This document shows positions 1 to 8,516 of a stretch of 64,000 bases of DNA, in pieces. The translations under genes were made by a program, and so were the position numbers. This stretch comes from Gammaproteobacteria bacterium (GTDB lineage Bacteria; Pseudomonadota; Gammaproteobacteria; JACKNK01). Within the stretch, counting starts at the first letter, position 1. Every line of letters starts with the position of its first letter. The DNA lies in assembly GCA_024234955.1 (NCBI GenBank), contig JACKNK010000005.1, positions 248,001 to 312,000 of the forward strand. The letters run 5' to 3'. Below the pieces are notes generated by a model, which was not told where the DNA came from, ran no database searches, and saw only the letters and a list, made by a program, of their open reading frames with translations.

Positions 1-99
1 ATAGATGACCGTCCCGACCGCATCGAGCATCCGGTAGACGCCAGGGGAGGTGGACAGGGTTTTGAGAAAGCGACCGGAATCGAATTGAGCGGCGCTCAT
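1..99 (-). CDS. uvrC: UvrABC excinuclease subunit C, N-terminal fragment (partial)
   Basis: The first 33 codons are in the window; the rest lies beyond base 1. The peptide begins MSAAQFDSGRFLKTLSTSPG and continues VYRMLDAVGTVIY, which is the start of the GIY-YIG nuclease domain of UvrC, the subunit that makes both incisions in nucleotide excision repair. The ATG overlaps the TGA of the uracil-DNA glycosylase gene as ATGA, so the two repair genes are probably translationally coupled. The assignment rests on the conserved SPGVY and GTVIY motifs only. Confidence 0.85.
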   Translation of the reverse strand, partial: MSAAQFDSGRFLKTLSTSPGVYRMLDAVGTVIY

Positions 100-728
100 G
101 CCGTTTCCAACAGGCCTCTCGCCCGTCGGAACACATCGGCGAACATCGCCTCGGTAAGGCGCCGGGTCTGCGTGTTGTAGCGACTGCAATGATAGGAATC
201 GAGGAGTTTCAAACCGCCCGGCAGATCGTGTTCGGCAGCGTGTCCGAAACGATGGGCCGCCGCCTTCAGACCCTGGGCACGCAACACGGCATTGTGGGCA
301 ATGGTCCCCAAGGCAAGCACGACGGCATTGGTCGGAAGGGCCGCAAGCTCCTCGGCAAGAAAGGCGTTGCAGGTCCGAATCTCGGCAGTCTCCGGCTTAT
401 TTTGCGGTGGCAGGCACTTGACCGCGTTGGTGATGCGGCAGTCATTCAAGGTCAGGCCGTCGTCGCGGGAAATCGATTCCGGCGCGGAAGCGAAGCCGAA
501 ATCGAACAGGGTGCGGTACAACAGAATGCCGGCGTAGTCCCCGGTGAAAGGGCGACCGGTGGCGTTCGCACCGTGCATTCCGGGCGCCAAACCGACCACC
601 AGCAGTTGGGCTTGCGGATCGCCGAACGGCGCCACCGGGCGGGCGTGATAATCCGGATGATCGATCTTCACCTGATCGAGAAATGCCGCCAGGCGCGGGC
701 AGGCCCGACACGCGAGATCGAAACCCAT
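96..728 (-). CDS. Family 5 (UdgB-type) uracil-DNA glycosylase
   Basis: A 210-residue Fe-S uracil-DNA glycosylase that would remove uracil or deaminated bases from DNA as the first step of base excision repair. Motif A is GLAPGMHGANATGRPFTG (residues 46-63), where family 5 has Ala where other families have an acidic residue. The second motif is HCSRYNTQT near residue 180. Cys7, Cys10, Cys105 and Cys120 have the spacing of the 4Fe-4S ligands of families 4 and 5. It starts three bases after the phosphatase gene ends and overlaps uvrC by four bases, so the three genes look like one transcription unit. Confidence 0.85.
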   Translation of the reverse strand: MGFDLACRACPRLAAFLDQVKIDHPDYHARPVAPFGDPQAQLLVVGLAPGMHGANATGRPFTGDYAGILLYRTLFDFGFASAPESISRDDGLTLNDCRITNAVKCLPPQNKPETAEIRTCNAFLAEELAALPTNAVVLALGTIAHNAVLRAQGLKAAAHRFGHAAEHDLPGGLKLLDSYHCSRYNTQTRRLTEAMFADVFRRARGLLETA

Positions 729-731
729 GTT

Positions 732-1424
732 TCAGCCCGCCGAAACGCTGCTCAACGGCATCAAGGTCAGCGGCCCGCCATAACAGGCGCCGGTGTCGAT
801 CATGAAAACGTTACCGTGACAGGCCACGTCGGAGACCGGCGAATGGCCGGTAAACACATGCTTGATCCCCGCCACCGCCTTGCGATAACCGCCAAATCGC
901 CGGGTCGCACGGTTCCTGCTCCATAAAAGATATTGCCGAGTCTTGTTGTCACCCGCGTTGATGCGCACCAGCAACTCCGGCCAACTCACATTCGGCGGGA
1001 CGTCTGCATGCACGATCCCGACGCGCCCGACCGGAGTTGCCACCTCGATCGCCAGCGGCATGGCCTTGAACAGCTCAGTAAAGCGCTTCTGCTGGTCGGC
1101 GCTCAACTCCAGCCACCAACTACCGCCGTTTTCGGTAATCCAGCTACGCATCATCTCCGGCTTGTGCGGTGCCACCAGGGCCATCTCTTCGTGATTACCG
1201 AGCACGGCGTGAAACCAGGGCTCAGCCATCCAATCGAGTGCGGCGACCGAATCCGGTCCGCGATCGATCAGATCGCCCACCGAGAACAATCGGTCCTTGT
1301 CCGGGTCGAAGCCCACCCGGTCCAAGGCTTCATTCAGCTTCACGAACTCGCCGTGGATGTCACCGACCACAAAGTCGATGCCCACCTCGTTGACAGCGAA
1401 GCGTTTCACCGCGTGTGCACTCAT
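732..1424 (-). CDS. PrpA/lambda-type metallophosphoesterase (Ser/Thr phosphatase or Ap4A hydrolase fold)
   Basis: A 230-residue soluble calcineurin-like metallophosphoesterase. The di-metal motifs are in order: GDIHGEF (residues 21-27), GDLIDRGPDS (about 49-58), GNHEEM (about 75-80), a later HADVP and GHSP. This short, insert-free form matches bacteriophage lambda PP and the enterobacterial PrpA/PrpB phosphatases, so protein Ser/Thr/Tyr phosphatase activity is most likely; hydrolysis of diadenosine tetraphosphate by an ApaH-like enzyme is the alternative. It appears to be the first gene of the run into the glycosylase and uvrC. Confidence 0.8.
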   Translation of the reverse strand: MSAHAVKRFAVNEVGIDFVVGDIHGEFVKLNEALDRVGFDPDKDRLFSVGDLIDRGPDSVAALDWMAEPWFHAVLGNHEEMALVAPHKPEMMRSWITENGGSWWLELSADQQKRFTELFKAMPLAIEVATPVGRVGIVHADVPPNVSWPELLVRINAGDNKTRQYLLWSRNRATRRFGGYRKAVAGIKHVFTGHSPVSDVACHGNVFMIDTGACYGGPLTLMPLSSVSAG

Positions 1425-1663
1425 GCGCTCAATCCAGCGATCCCAAGCGATATGACCTCAGCAACATAACCGCTGCGCACCAAGCTCGCCAGCCGCGAAA
1501 CGCCGATGCCCACTCTTTGCGCTCAAGTGTCCGCTCCGACATGGGAAAAGGCGGACCACGACGCCTCCGGCCCAACGCTGCAAGACACCGAAAACCCCTT
1601 CTGATTCAAACACAAGCGATTCCCGCCAACAGACGACAGGAAATTTTCGGCGATCAATGGAAC

Positions 1664-1698
1664 TTGGCAATGTAATTGCTAGTCAATAATATTATTGA
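1664..1698 (+). promoter_or_regulatory. Candidate promoter with a 16-bp perfect palindrome
   Basis: The 300 bases between the phosphatase gene and the next gene hold no convincing ORF. Just before the small secreted-protein gene there is TTGGCA (1664-1669), 17 bases, then TAATAT (1687-1692). The -10 lies inside the perfect palindrome TCAATAATATTATTGA (1683-1698), which is AT-rich in GC-rich surroundings. A dimeric repressor bound there would cover the -10. The regulator is unknown. Confidence 0.4.
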
Positions 1699-1724
1699 AT
1701 AATGACTATTACGGAGATTGAGAA

Positions 1725-2021
1725 ATGAAACCCAATAACATCCTGTCTGGCCCAATCCTGGCCAGCCTGCTCGCGATCCCGATCGTCAGCGTGGCCGCAC
1801 CCGGCGACCTGCACTCGGGCACCGTAGTATCGGTGATCGATGAACAAACCGTCCGTCTGGCTCGGTATGGCGGCGGTGAGATGCGGGTGCGTCTGCCGGA
1901 ACCGACGAGTGCCGAATCCCTCCGCGACCGCTACCAGGGACATCGAATCACCGTCAAGGAAAGGCGCTGGGAGAAAGGCCTCATGCAGGGCGAAATCCAA
2001 TCCGTAACCAATCCGAGCTAA
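1725..2021 (+). CDS. Small exported protein of unknown function
   Basis: A 98-residue protein. The N-terminus (MKPNN, a hydrophobic stretch, then VSVAAPGD) looks like a Sec signal peptide cleaved around residue 25. The mature part is short and basic, probably a small beta domain, with no cysteines; I do not recognise the family. A GGAG ribosome site lies about nine bases before the ATG. It stands alone between a palindromic promoter and a strong terminator, so it is a monocistronic, probably regulated gene. Confidence 0.65.
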   Translation: MKPNNILSGPILASLLAIPIVSVAAPGDLHSGTVVSVIDEQTVRLARYGGGEMRVRLPEPTSAESLRDRYQGHRITVKERRWEKGLMQGEIQSVTNPS

Positions 2022-2031
2022 GCGGGGCGAT

Positions 2032-2063
2032 GTTCCTGCCTCATCCTGAGGCAGGAACTTTCC
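2032..2063 (+). terminator. Rho-independent terminator
   Basis: A perfect 12-bp stem (2032-2043 with 2047-2058) with a TCC loop, followed by TTTCCCTT, eleven bases after the stop codon of the small exported protein. The remaining bases up to hemL show no gene. Confidence 0.7.
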
Positions 2064-2210
2064 CTTGCTGAACAGGCCAAACGGCGGCCTGTCCTGCGAC
2101 ATCGCGGACGCCTCTGCGCGCAAAGCCGGGACACGCCTGCGCTTTACGCCATGCGCCCCAATGCGCTCCAATAGCCGCCTTTGATCGTCACGCCCCGGAT
2201 ACCCACGCCC

Positions 2211-3491
2211 ATGACTCTTTCTCACGACCTGTTCAGCAAAGCCCAGAAACACATCCCCGGCGGCGTGAATTCGCCGGTGCGCGCATTCCGAGGCGTCGGC
2301 GGCGAACCGATCTTCTTCAAGCGGGCCCAGGGCGCTTACGTGTGGTCGGAGAGCGGCGACAAATACATCGATTACGTCGGCTCCTGGGGGCCGATGGTGG
2401 TCGGGCATGCGCATCCGGAAGTCATCAAGGCGGTGCAGGACACGGCCGCCAACGGTCTTTCCTTCGGGGCACCCACCGTGCTGGAAACCCAGATGGCAGA
2501 CCGGGTCTGCGAACTGGTCCCATCGATGGACATGGTGCGTATGGTCTCCTCTGGAACGGAAGCGACCATGAGTGCGATCCGTCTCGCACGCGGCTTCACC
2601 GGGCGCGACAAGATCGTCAAGTTCGAAGGCGGCTACCACGGGCACTCCGACTCGCTGCTGGTCAAAGCCGGTTCGGGCATGCTGACCCTGGGCGAGCCTT
2701 CCTCGCCCGGCGTACCTGCGGCGCTTGCCGAGCACACCATCACCCTGACCTACAACGACCTGGATTCGGTGGATGAGGCCTTCGCCCGTCTCGGCGGCCA
2801 GATCGCCTGCATCATCGTGGAGCCGGTCGCCGGCAACATGAACTGCATCCCTCCGGAGCCAGGTTTCCTCGAAGGTCTGCGCGAAATCTGCGACCAGTAC
2901 GGTTCGGTCCTGATCTTCGATGAGGTCATGACCGGCTTTCGTGTCGCGCTGGGCGGCGCCCAGGCCTACTTCGATGTCACCCCCGATCTGACCACCCTCG
3001 GCAAGGTGATCGGTGGCGGCATGCCGGTCGGTGCGTTTGGTGGCAAACGCGAAATCATGGCGCAGATCGCGCCGCTCGGCCCCGTCTATCAAGCAGGAAC
3101 GCTATCCGGCAATCCGGTGGCAATGGCCGCTGGCCTCAAGACGCTTGAACTGATCTCTGCCCCCGGCTTCTTTGAAGACCTGACCCGCAAGACCGACGAT
3201 CTCGCCACCGGCATCGCGGAAGCGGCCCACAAGCACCGTATCCCGATGAGCTTCAATCAGGTCGGCGGCATGTTCGGTCTGTTCTTCACCAAGCAGACCA
3301 CGGTCAGCCGATACGCGCAGGTCATGGGCTGCAATGCCGACCTGTTCAAGCTCTTCTTCCACGGCATGCTGAGCGAAGGCATCTATCTGGCCCCGTCGGC
3401 GTATGAAGCCGGATTCGTTTCCGCGACGCACACCGACGCCGACATCCAGGCCACGGTCGAAGCCGCCGACCGCGTCCTCGCCACCTTGTAG
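2211..3491 (+). CDS. hemL: Glutamate-1-semialdehyde 2,1-aminomutase
   Basis: Converts glutamate-1-semialdehyde to 5-aminolevulinate in the C5 route of tetrapyrrole synthesis, using PMP/PLP in the cytoplasm. Recognisable blocks are IPGGVNSPVRAF near the start, YVGSWGPMVVGH, VSSGTEATMSAIRLARGFTG, and TLGKVIGGGMPVGAFGG, whose Lys265 is the PLP lysine. I use the ATG at 2211 rather than the in-frame ATG at 2181 because it gives 426 residues, the length of the E. coli enzyme, starting just before the conserved region. The globin gene follows after ten bases. Confidence 0.97.
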   Translation: MTLSHDLFSKAQKHIPGGVNSPVRAFRGVGGEPIFFKRAQGAYVWSESGDKYIDYVGSWGPMVVGHAHPEVIKAVQDTAANGLSFGAPTVLETQMADRVCELVPSMDMVRMVSSGTEATMSAIRLARGFTGRDKIVKFEGGYHGHSDSLLVKAGSGMLTLGEPSSPGVPAALAEHTITLTYNDLDSVDEAFARLGGQIACIIVEPVAGNMNCIPPEPGFLEGLREICDQYGSVLIFDEVMTGFRVALGGAQAYFDVTPDLTTLGKVIGGGMPVGAFGGKREIMAQIAPLGPVYQAGTLSGNPVAMAAGLKTLELISAPGFFEDLTRKTDDLATGIAEAAHKHRIPMSFNQVGGMFGLFFTKQTTVSRYAQVMGCNADLFKLFFHGMLSEGIYLAPSAYEAGFVSATHTDADIQATVEAADRVLATL

Positions 3492-3500
3492 GGACACCTC

Positions 3501-3965
3501 ATGCAGACCCATTACGAGCAGATCGGCGGCGCGGAACGCGTTCGTGAACTGACCAACCGCTTTTACGACCTGATGGACGAGATGCCGGAGGCCTACGAAC
3601 TGCGCAAGATGCACGGTCCGGACCTTGCACCGATGAAGCAGAAGCTGTTCGAATTTCTGTCCGGCTGGTTGGGCGGGCCACAGCTCTACATCCAGAAATA
3701 CGGTCATCCGCGGCTGCGCGCCCGGCACCTGCCGTTTCCGATCAACAAGGAAATGCGCGACCAATGGCTGCTGTGCATGGAAACGGCGATGGACGCGATG
3801 CACATCGACGGCGTGCTTCGCGCCCAGCTTTCCCAAGCCTTTGCCAAGACCGGCGACCATATGCGCAACCAGGCCGAGCCCATCGATGCGACGCGCCCGA
3901 CCGCCGACAACCCGTTTCCGATCGGCCCCGGTGCGGCAGAGCGCAAGGAACACGGACTGGACTGA
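3501..3965 (+). CDS. Group 2 truncated hemoglobin
   Basis: A 154-residue globin of the group II truncated (2/2) type. MQTHYEQIGG opens the A/B helices, RFYDLMDEMPEAYELR is the B/C region, and the F-G region YGHPRLRARHLPFPI supplies the proximal histidine, followed by the group II tryptophan (DQWLLCM). Such proteins bind O2 or NO and are linked to oxidative or nitrosative stress. A tail of about 25 residues, rich in Pro and Ala, extends past the globin core. It follows hemL by ten bases, so haem precursor synthesis and a haem protein share a unit. Confidence 0.88.
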   Translation: MQTHYEQIGGAERVRELTNRFYDLMDEMPEAYELRKMHGPDLAPMKQKLFEFLSGWLGGPQLYIQKYGHPRLRARHLPFPINKEMRDQWLLCMETAMDAMHIDGVLRAQLSQAFAKTGDHMRNQAEPIDATRPTADNPFPIGPGAAERKEHGLD

Positions 3966-4105
3966 TGTGCATTGCCACCCCCCGGGGCCGTTCCGATGAA
4001 CGACCGCAGATCACCGCACGCGGCCTGCTTTGGGCCGGCTTCATAACGATTGCCGCCGCTCTGGTCTGGCTGCTTCAGGTGCGCCCCTTTCAGCGCACTC
4101 GCTGA
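3965..4105 (+). CDS. Small single-span membrane protein (46 aa)
   Basis: The ATG at 3965 overlaps the globin TGA as TGATG, a typical coupled start. The peptide has a polar N-terminal half and one hydrophobic stretch (GLLWAGFITIAAALVWLLQV) followed by basic residues, consistent with one membrane span with the C-terminus inside. No family is recognised. The tight coupling is the main reason to believe it; a chance ORF remains possible. Confidence 0.4.
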   Translation: MCIATPRGRSDERPQITARGLLWAGFITIAAALVWLLQVRPFQRTR

Positions 4106-4188
4106 GCCGCCCGGACCGGCGCTGCCAGACATCTCGTGCCTTGCTCAAGGACCTTGAGCCAAAACTACCGACCGACCGGGTTCTTTGT

Positions 4189-6438
4189 GTGATCAAGCTC
4201 AACTATCCGCTGCTCTTTCTGCTTCTCGTCCCCGCACTGGCCCTCGCAGCGGTGCCGGCGCAGCCCGGCGACGCCTGGTACAAGTCGGCGGAAAAATCCC
4301 TGGCCGAATTGCAGACGGAGATCGGCGGCTGGCCTTCACCCGACACCGTTGACGCACCCGAGCTCGACAACGTAGACAAGCGAATCGGCGACCTGATCGC
4401 CCTGCGCCGCAACGCAGAGCAATGTTCGAACAACGCGACCGGCGATCTGAACTCGGTGAATGCCAAACTCGAAGCCATCGGGGCGATCAGCGAGGACGAA
4501 TCGCGCGACATCAAGCAACGCCGCAACGATCTCACCGACCAACAGCGTGATCACCTGCGTCGTCTCGCCGTCTGTCGCCTGATCGAACTCGGCGCCAAGG
4601 ACACCCTGGACACCGCCACCAATTATCGCCAGAAAGCCCTGTCGGACGCCTTGCTGACGCGCGAGATCCCGCTCTGGCAGGCAAGCCAGGCCTTGTTGTT
4701 CAATGAACGTGGCGCCCCCGCAAGACGCGCCATCTCCGGCAAACGCATTCCCGCGATCGGCGCGTTTTCCCTGGCCCTGGTCCTGCTCCTGCCGGTCGCG
4801 CTGTACGGCGCACGACGTTTACGCAAATTTGCCGAGCAGCGCGAATTGCATACCGCCGGACACCGGCTGGCGAGCATGTACGCCCGCCGACTGCCGGCGA
4901 TGGCGATCTTCATCGCGCTCGCAGCCGGACTGACCACCGGTGGCGTTGCCGCACTGTCCGCGCCGTTGCTGTTCCTGGTCGCAGCGATGACCCTGACACC
5001 GCTGCTCGAACAGCTTGTCTGCCGTGAGGACATTCACTGCAAGGAAGGCCTTCCAGCCCGCCTCCTGCTCGCTCTGGTGCTGCTCGCCAGCGCCATCCTG
5101 TTGGTGGATGTACAGGCCTACCTGCCCGGCAATGTGGATCTCGCCCTGCGTGGCGTCTTTCTCGTACTGCTGGTCATGTCGGCACTTTGGTTGCTGTGGC
5201 GGGTGTCGCAACACCCGGACATGGGCAGCCTGCGCGGTCTGCGAATTCCGGCAGCGCTTCTGCTGATCAGCGGCCCGGCGGCGAACTGGCTCGGTTATCG
5301 CGCCCTCGGCGAACTGCTCACCCTCGGCATCTACGGCACGCTCACCGGTGCCTTCCTGACTTGGCTCGCCCATCTCGCCATCGATACCGGCCTGGACAAC
5401 CTTGAGGCTGGGCAGAGTACGGCCGCACGCAAGACCCGGGACATCCTCGGTTACACCCAGGATGAACCGATGGCGGGCATCCGTCTGATACGCCGCCTGA
5501 TCGGATTCGGCCTGCTGGTTGGATATGGTTACTGGCTGCTCACGGTGTGGCGCATCACCGAATCGGAAACCGCGACCGCCAAGGGCATTCTGAGCAGCGG
5601 CTTCGATCTCGGGGGCCTGCGTATCGTGCCGCTGCAATTGTTCCAGGCGCTGATGATCTTCCTGGCACTGTGGTGGCTGGCGCGTTGGTTGCGCAAACAG
5701 ATGGCGGAACGCTGGCTGGTGAAGACCAAACTGGATTCGGGTGCACGCCAGTCCATCGTCATGCTGACCAGCTATGCCTTGATCGGCGCGGCCATCCTGA
5801 TCGGCCTGTCGGTCGCCGGGCTCGAGTTCCAGAACCTCGCGATCATCGCGGGCGCGCTCTCGGTCGGTATCGGTTTCGGTCTGCAGAACATCGTCAACAA
5901 CTTCGTCTCCGGCCTGATCCTGCTGTTCGAACGCCCGGTGAAACCCGGCGACTGGGTCGTGGTTGGCGGTACCGAAGGCTATGTGCGCAAAGTCAGCATC
6001 CGTTCGACCCTGATCCAGACCTTCGACCGCGCCGATGTGCTGGTACCGAACTCGGAGCTGATCTCGAACCAGGTCGTCAACTGGATGCTCAACGACACCA
6101 TGGGCCGGGTCATCGTGCCGGTCGGTGTCGCCTACGGCACCGATACCCGCAAGGTCCGCGACCTGCTCAACAAGATCGCCCGCGAACACCCTCTGGTCCT
6201 CACTTCAGACCCGCGCGTTCCGGCCCCGAAAGTCATATTCATGGCCTTCGGCGAGAGCTCGCTGGACTTCGAACTGCGCGCCTTCATCCGCGAGGTCGAT
6301 AACCGCCTGTCGGTACGCAGCGATCTGCTGTTCGCGATCGACGATGCGTTCCGCAAGGAAGGCATCGAAATCCCGTTCCCGCAGCGCGTCGTACACATGC
6401 CGACAAGCACGCCCCCCATCCCGCCACCACAAGCCTGA
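4189..6438 (+). CDS. Large MscS-family mechanosensitive channel with periplasmic N-domain
   Basis: About 749 residues if translation begins at GTG 4189, which puts a signal peptide (MIKLNYPLLFLLLVPALALA) at the N-terminus. No strong ribosome site is visible, so the start is uncertain; the open frame extends to 4030. Then come a predicted coiled-coil periplasmic region rich in charged residues, around ten membrane spans, and a C-terminal MscS module: pore helix with GALSVGIGFGLQNIVNNFVSG, the beta domain GDWVVVGGTEGYV and VPNSELISNQVVNW. It would release solutes on hypo-osmotic shock. The layout resembles the large DUF3772/MscK-like members rather than the minimal MscS. Confidence 0.85.
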   Translation: MIKLNYPLLFLLLVPALALAAVPAQPGDAWYKSAEKSLAELQTEIGGWPSPDTVDAPELDNVDKRIGDLIALRRNAEQCSNNATGDLNSVNAKLEAIGAISEDESRDIKQRRNDLTDQQRDHLRRLAVCRLIELGAKDTLDTATNYRQKALSDALLTREIPLWQASQALLFNERGAPARRAISGKRIPAIGAFSLALVLLLPVALYGARRLRKFAEQRELHTAGHRLASMYARRLPAMAIFIALAAGLTTGGVAALSAPLLFLVAAMTLTPLLEQLVCREDIHCKEGLPARLLLALVLLASAILLVDVQAYLPGNVDLALRGVFLVLLVMSALWLLWRVSQHPDMGSLRGLRIPAALLLISGPAANWLGYRALGELLTLGIYGTLTGAFLTWLAHLAIDTGLDNLEAGQSTAARKTRDILGYTQDEPMAGIRLIRRLIGFGLLVGYGYWLLTVWRITESETATAKGILSSGFDLGGLRIVPLQLFQALMIFLALWWLARWLRKQMAERWLVKTKLDSGARQSIVMLTSYALIGAAILIGLSVAGLEFQNLAIIAGALSVGIGFGLQNIVNNFVSGLILLFERPVKPGDWVVVGGTEGYVRKVSIRSTLIQTFDRADVLVPNSELISNQVVNWMLNDTMGRVIVPVGVAYGTDTRKVRDLLNKIAREHPLVLTSDPRVPAPKVIFMAFGESSLDFELRAFIREVDNRLSVRSDLLFAIDDAFRKEGIEIPFPQRVVHMPTSTPPIPPPQA

Positions 6439-6454
6439 CCCGAAGCGCCGGCAG

Positions 6455-8017
6455 TCAGGCAATCGCAACCGCACCGCCACGCCGGGCATCACCCGCACCA
6501 CGCAGTTCGCGCCCGTCGAAACTGACCGCATGGACGCCTCCGAAAAACAGGTTGAGATCATCCCAGACGTGACAATCCGGATACGCCGCGTTCAACGCAC
6601 GCACGGTCTCTTCCGGCAGACCCGGCTCGACGCTGACCCGGTCGCGCTCATGATGAACGCGTGGCCACGCCACGGCATCTTCCAGGGAAAGGCCGAAATC
6701 CAGATGGTTGACGAGCACCTGAAGGATCGCGGTTCGCAGGCGATTTGAGCCACCGGAACCGAGCACAATGCGTTCCCGCCCCCGTTCGGCGATGGTCGGC
6801 GCCATCATCGAGGACACCCGCACATCCTCTGCCCAGCGATGAAAACCCTGCGGATTCAGATCCTCTTCACCCAGCATGTTATTGACCATGATCCCGGACC
6901 CGGGAATCACGAAACCGCAGCCTTCGCCATTGGACAGCGTCATCGACGCCGCATTGCCCCGCGTGTCGATCACCGAGATATGCGTGGTGCCGCGTTGCTG
7001 CAGCGGATGCCCCTTGACGGCCGCCCGGAACCGCGCCAGACGTTCCGGATCGAGCAGCCAGGGCGCCAGTTCGGTAGCAGCCGCATCGTGCGCCTCACGG
7101 CGCGCCAGATTGGTCAGCGCCATTACCTTGAGCAGTGGCAGGACATGATCCGGGCGACCCAATCGCGACTGGTGGTTTGTCGTGCAAAGGTCGATCTCCG
7201 ACAGCAACTCCTGCGCAAACCGGATCAGCAGCCCGCCGCTGGATGGCGGAGGATTACTGAACAGACGTGCGTCCCGATACACCCAGCTGAGCGGGGTACG
7301 GCGTTCCAGCCGATAGCCGCGCAGGTCATCGCCATCCAGATGGCCACCCCCACGACAGGCCTCGACCAATCCGACCCCGATTTCGCCTTCGTAAAACAGA
7401 CGCTCGCCCTCTCCGGCAAGACACTCGAGGGCATCCGCCAGCTCCGGCTGCCGCAAGCATTCCCCCGCATCCGGCAAGCGTGCCGCATCATGGCGACTGG
7501 CATAAATCTGACGAGCGCCTGCCGTATCCAGATAGATCGGCGCGACCACCCCGAAAATGTAACCCTGCAGGCGATTGATACGCACCCCGTTGCGGGCCGC
7601 CTCGATGGCCGGGGCAACGATCTCGCGCATCGGCATACGACCGAGTTCGCGGTGAATCTCGAACAGTCCGCGCACCATGCCCGGCGTCGCCGCCGAACCC
7701 AGGCCGATGTGGAATTCCTGCTGCGCGGTCCCGAAGTCCGCCATCACCGGGCGAAAATCGGTGTCTTCAACGCGTTGCTTGCGACGCGGAGTCTGAACGA
7801 AAAAGTCGTACAGCAACGGCTTGCCCGAACCAGGATGAGCGAGCAGGAAACCGCCCCCACCCAAGGAAGCAAGTACCGGCTCGACGACACAGGCCGCACA
7901 CATCGCCGCCAACACCGCGTCATAGGCATTGCCACCGGCTTCCAACATCACGCGTGCGGCGTCTGCGGTCACAGGATGGCCGGCGGCAACAGCGCCTTTT
8001 TGAGCAGATTGGGTCAT
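6455..8017 (-). CDS. Gamma-glutamyltransferase family protein (Ntn hydrolase)
   Basis: A 520-residue GGT-fold Ntn hydrolase. HPVTADAARVMLEAGGNAYDAVLAA (its first part, near residue 14) is the family opening. The autocleavage nucleophile is the first Thr of TTHISVIDTRGN at about residue 342, followed by GSGIMVNNMLGE and GSGGSNRLRTAILQV of the small subunit. The ATG at 8017 is chosen because similarity begins right after it. No signal peptide is evident, unlike periplasmic GGT, so a cytoplasmic gamma-glutamyl or acylase-type activity is possible. The substrate cannot be decided from sequence. Confidence 0.82.
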   Translation of the reverse strand: MTQSAQKGAVAAGHPVTADAARVMLEAGGNAYDAVLAAMCAACVVEPVLASLGGGGFLLAHPGSGKPLLYDFFVQTPRRKQRVEDTDFRPVMADFGTAQQEFHIGLGSAATPGMVRGLFEIHRELGRMPMREIVAPAIEAARNGVRINRLQGYIFGVVAPIYLDTAGARQIYASRHDAARLPDAGECLRQPELADALECLAGEGERLFYEGEIGVGLVEACRGGGHLDGDDLRGYRLERRTPLSWVYRDARLFSNPPPSSGGLLIRFAQELLSEIDLCTTNHQSRLGRPDHVLPLLKVMALTNLARREAHDAAATELAPWLLDPERLARFRAAVKGHPLQQRGTTHISVIDTRGNAASMTLSNGEGCGFVIPGSGIMVNNMLGEEDLNPQGFHRWAEDVRVSSMMAPTIAERGRERIVLGSGGSNRLRTAILQVLVNHLDFGLSLEDAVAWPRVHHERDRVSVEPGLPEETVRALNAAYPDCHVWDDLNLFFGGVHAVSFDGRELRGAGDARRGGAVAIA

Positions 8018-8104
8018 GCCCGGATTGTGCTTGGGGCAAGGCAAGCTGTCTAAGCCCCGAAACAAACCATTCCTGTCATGGCGTTTGGCGCGAGAACACA
8101 GGTT

Positions 8105-8288
8105 TGGCAGAGAGGGAGGGATTACTCCGGGCGTCCTGCCCTTCGCCCCTTTGGGGCCACCGCTGCGCGGTGTTCAAAATCGCTCCCGGCGATTTTGTCG
8201 AACCGATTCGTTGATTCAACGAGGGTTCGAATCGAGAACCCTGGCAGTCGCGTCGTGTACTCGCGGCTTGGCGTGAACGCATGGGATA
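8105..8288. repeat. tRNA-3'-end repeat unit downstream of tRNA-Ser
   Basis: Bases 8105-8123 repeat the 3' end of the tRNA-Ser gene (8289-8307, including its CCA) with one mismatch in 19, 184 bases further downstream. The intervening DNA is rich in small palindromes (for example GGGTTCGAATC at 8223-8233, itself T-arm-like) and has no gene. The layout resembles the 178-bp tRNA-terminal repeats (rtl) behind E. coli tyrT. It could also be a scar of integration at the tRNA. Confidence 0.5.
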
Positions 8289-8378
8289 TGGCGGAGAGGG
8301 AGGGATTCGAACCCTCGTTGGGGATAAGCCCAAACACGATTTCGAATCGTGCGCTTTCAACCGCTCAGCCACCTCTCC
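8289..8378 (-). tRNA. tRNA-Ser(CGA)
   Basis: A class II tRNA with acceptor GGAGAGG paired to CCTCTCC, anticodon loop TTCGAAA giving anticodon CGA (codon UCG), a long variable arm and T-arm GGGTTCGAATCCC. CCA is encoded (complement of 8289-8291). Length 90 with CCA. Everything expected of tRNA-Ser is present. Confidence 0.96.
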
Positions 8379-8516
8379 TGAAGATGTCCGCGAGCGGCGC
8401 GGATAAGGCGGGCGATTGTACACATCTCGGGGTGCGCGCCCAAGGTCGAAAACGGGTCGATATTTGCGTGGCGGTTCGCGCTTCCGGCGCACCGCGACGG
8501 TTTACACTTCGGCGCG

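Noticed and set aside
1692..3092. Long open frame on the minus strand opposite hemL
   Set aside because: It is the antisense of a strongly conserved gene, with His/Asp/Gly-rich composition typical of a GC-rich shadow frame.
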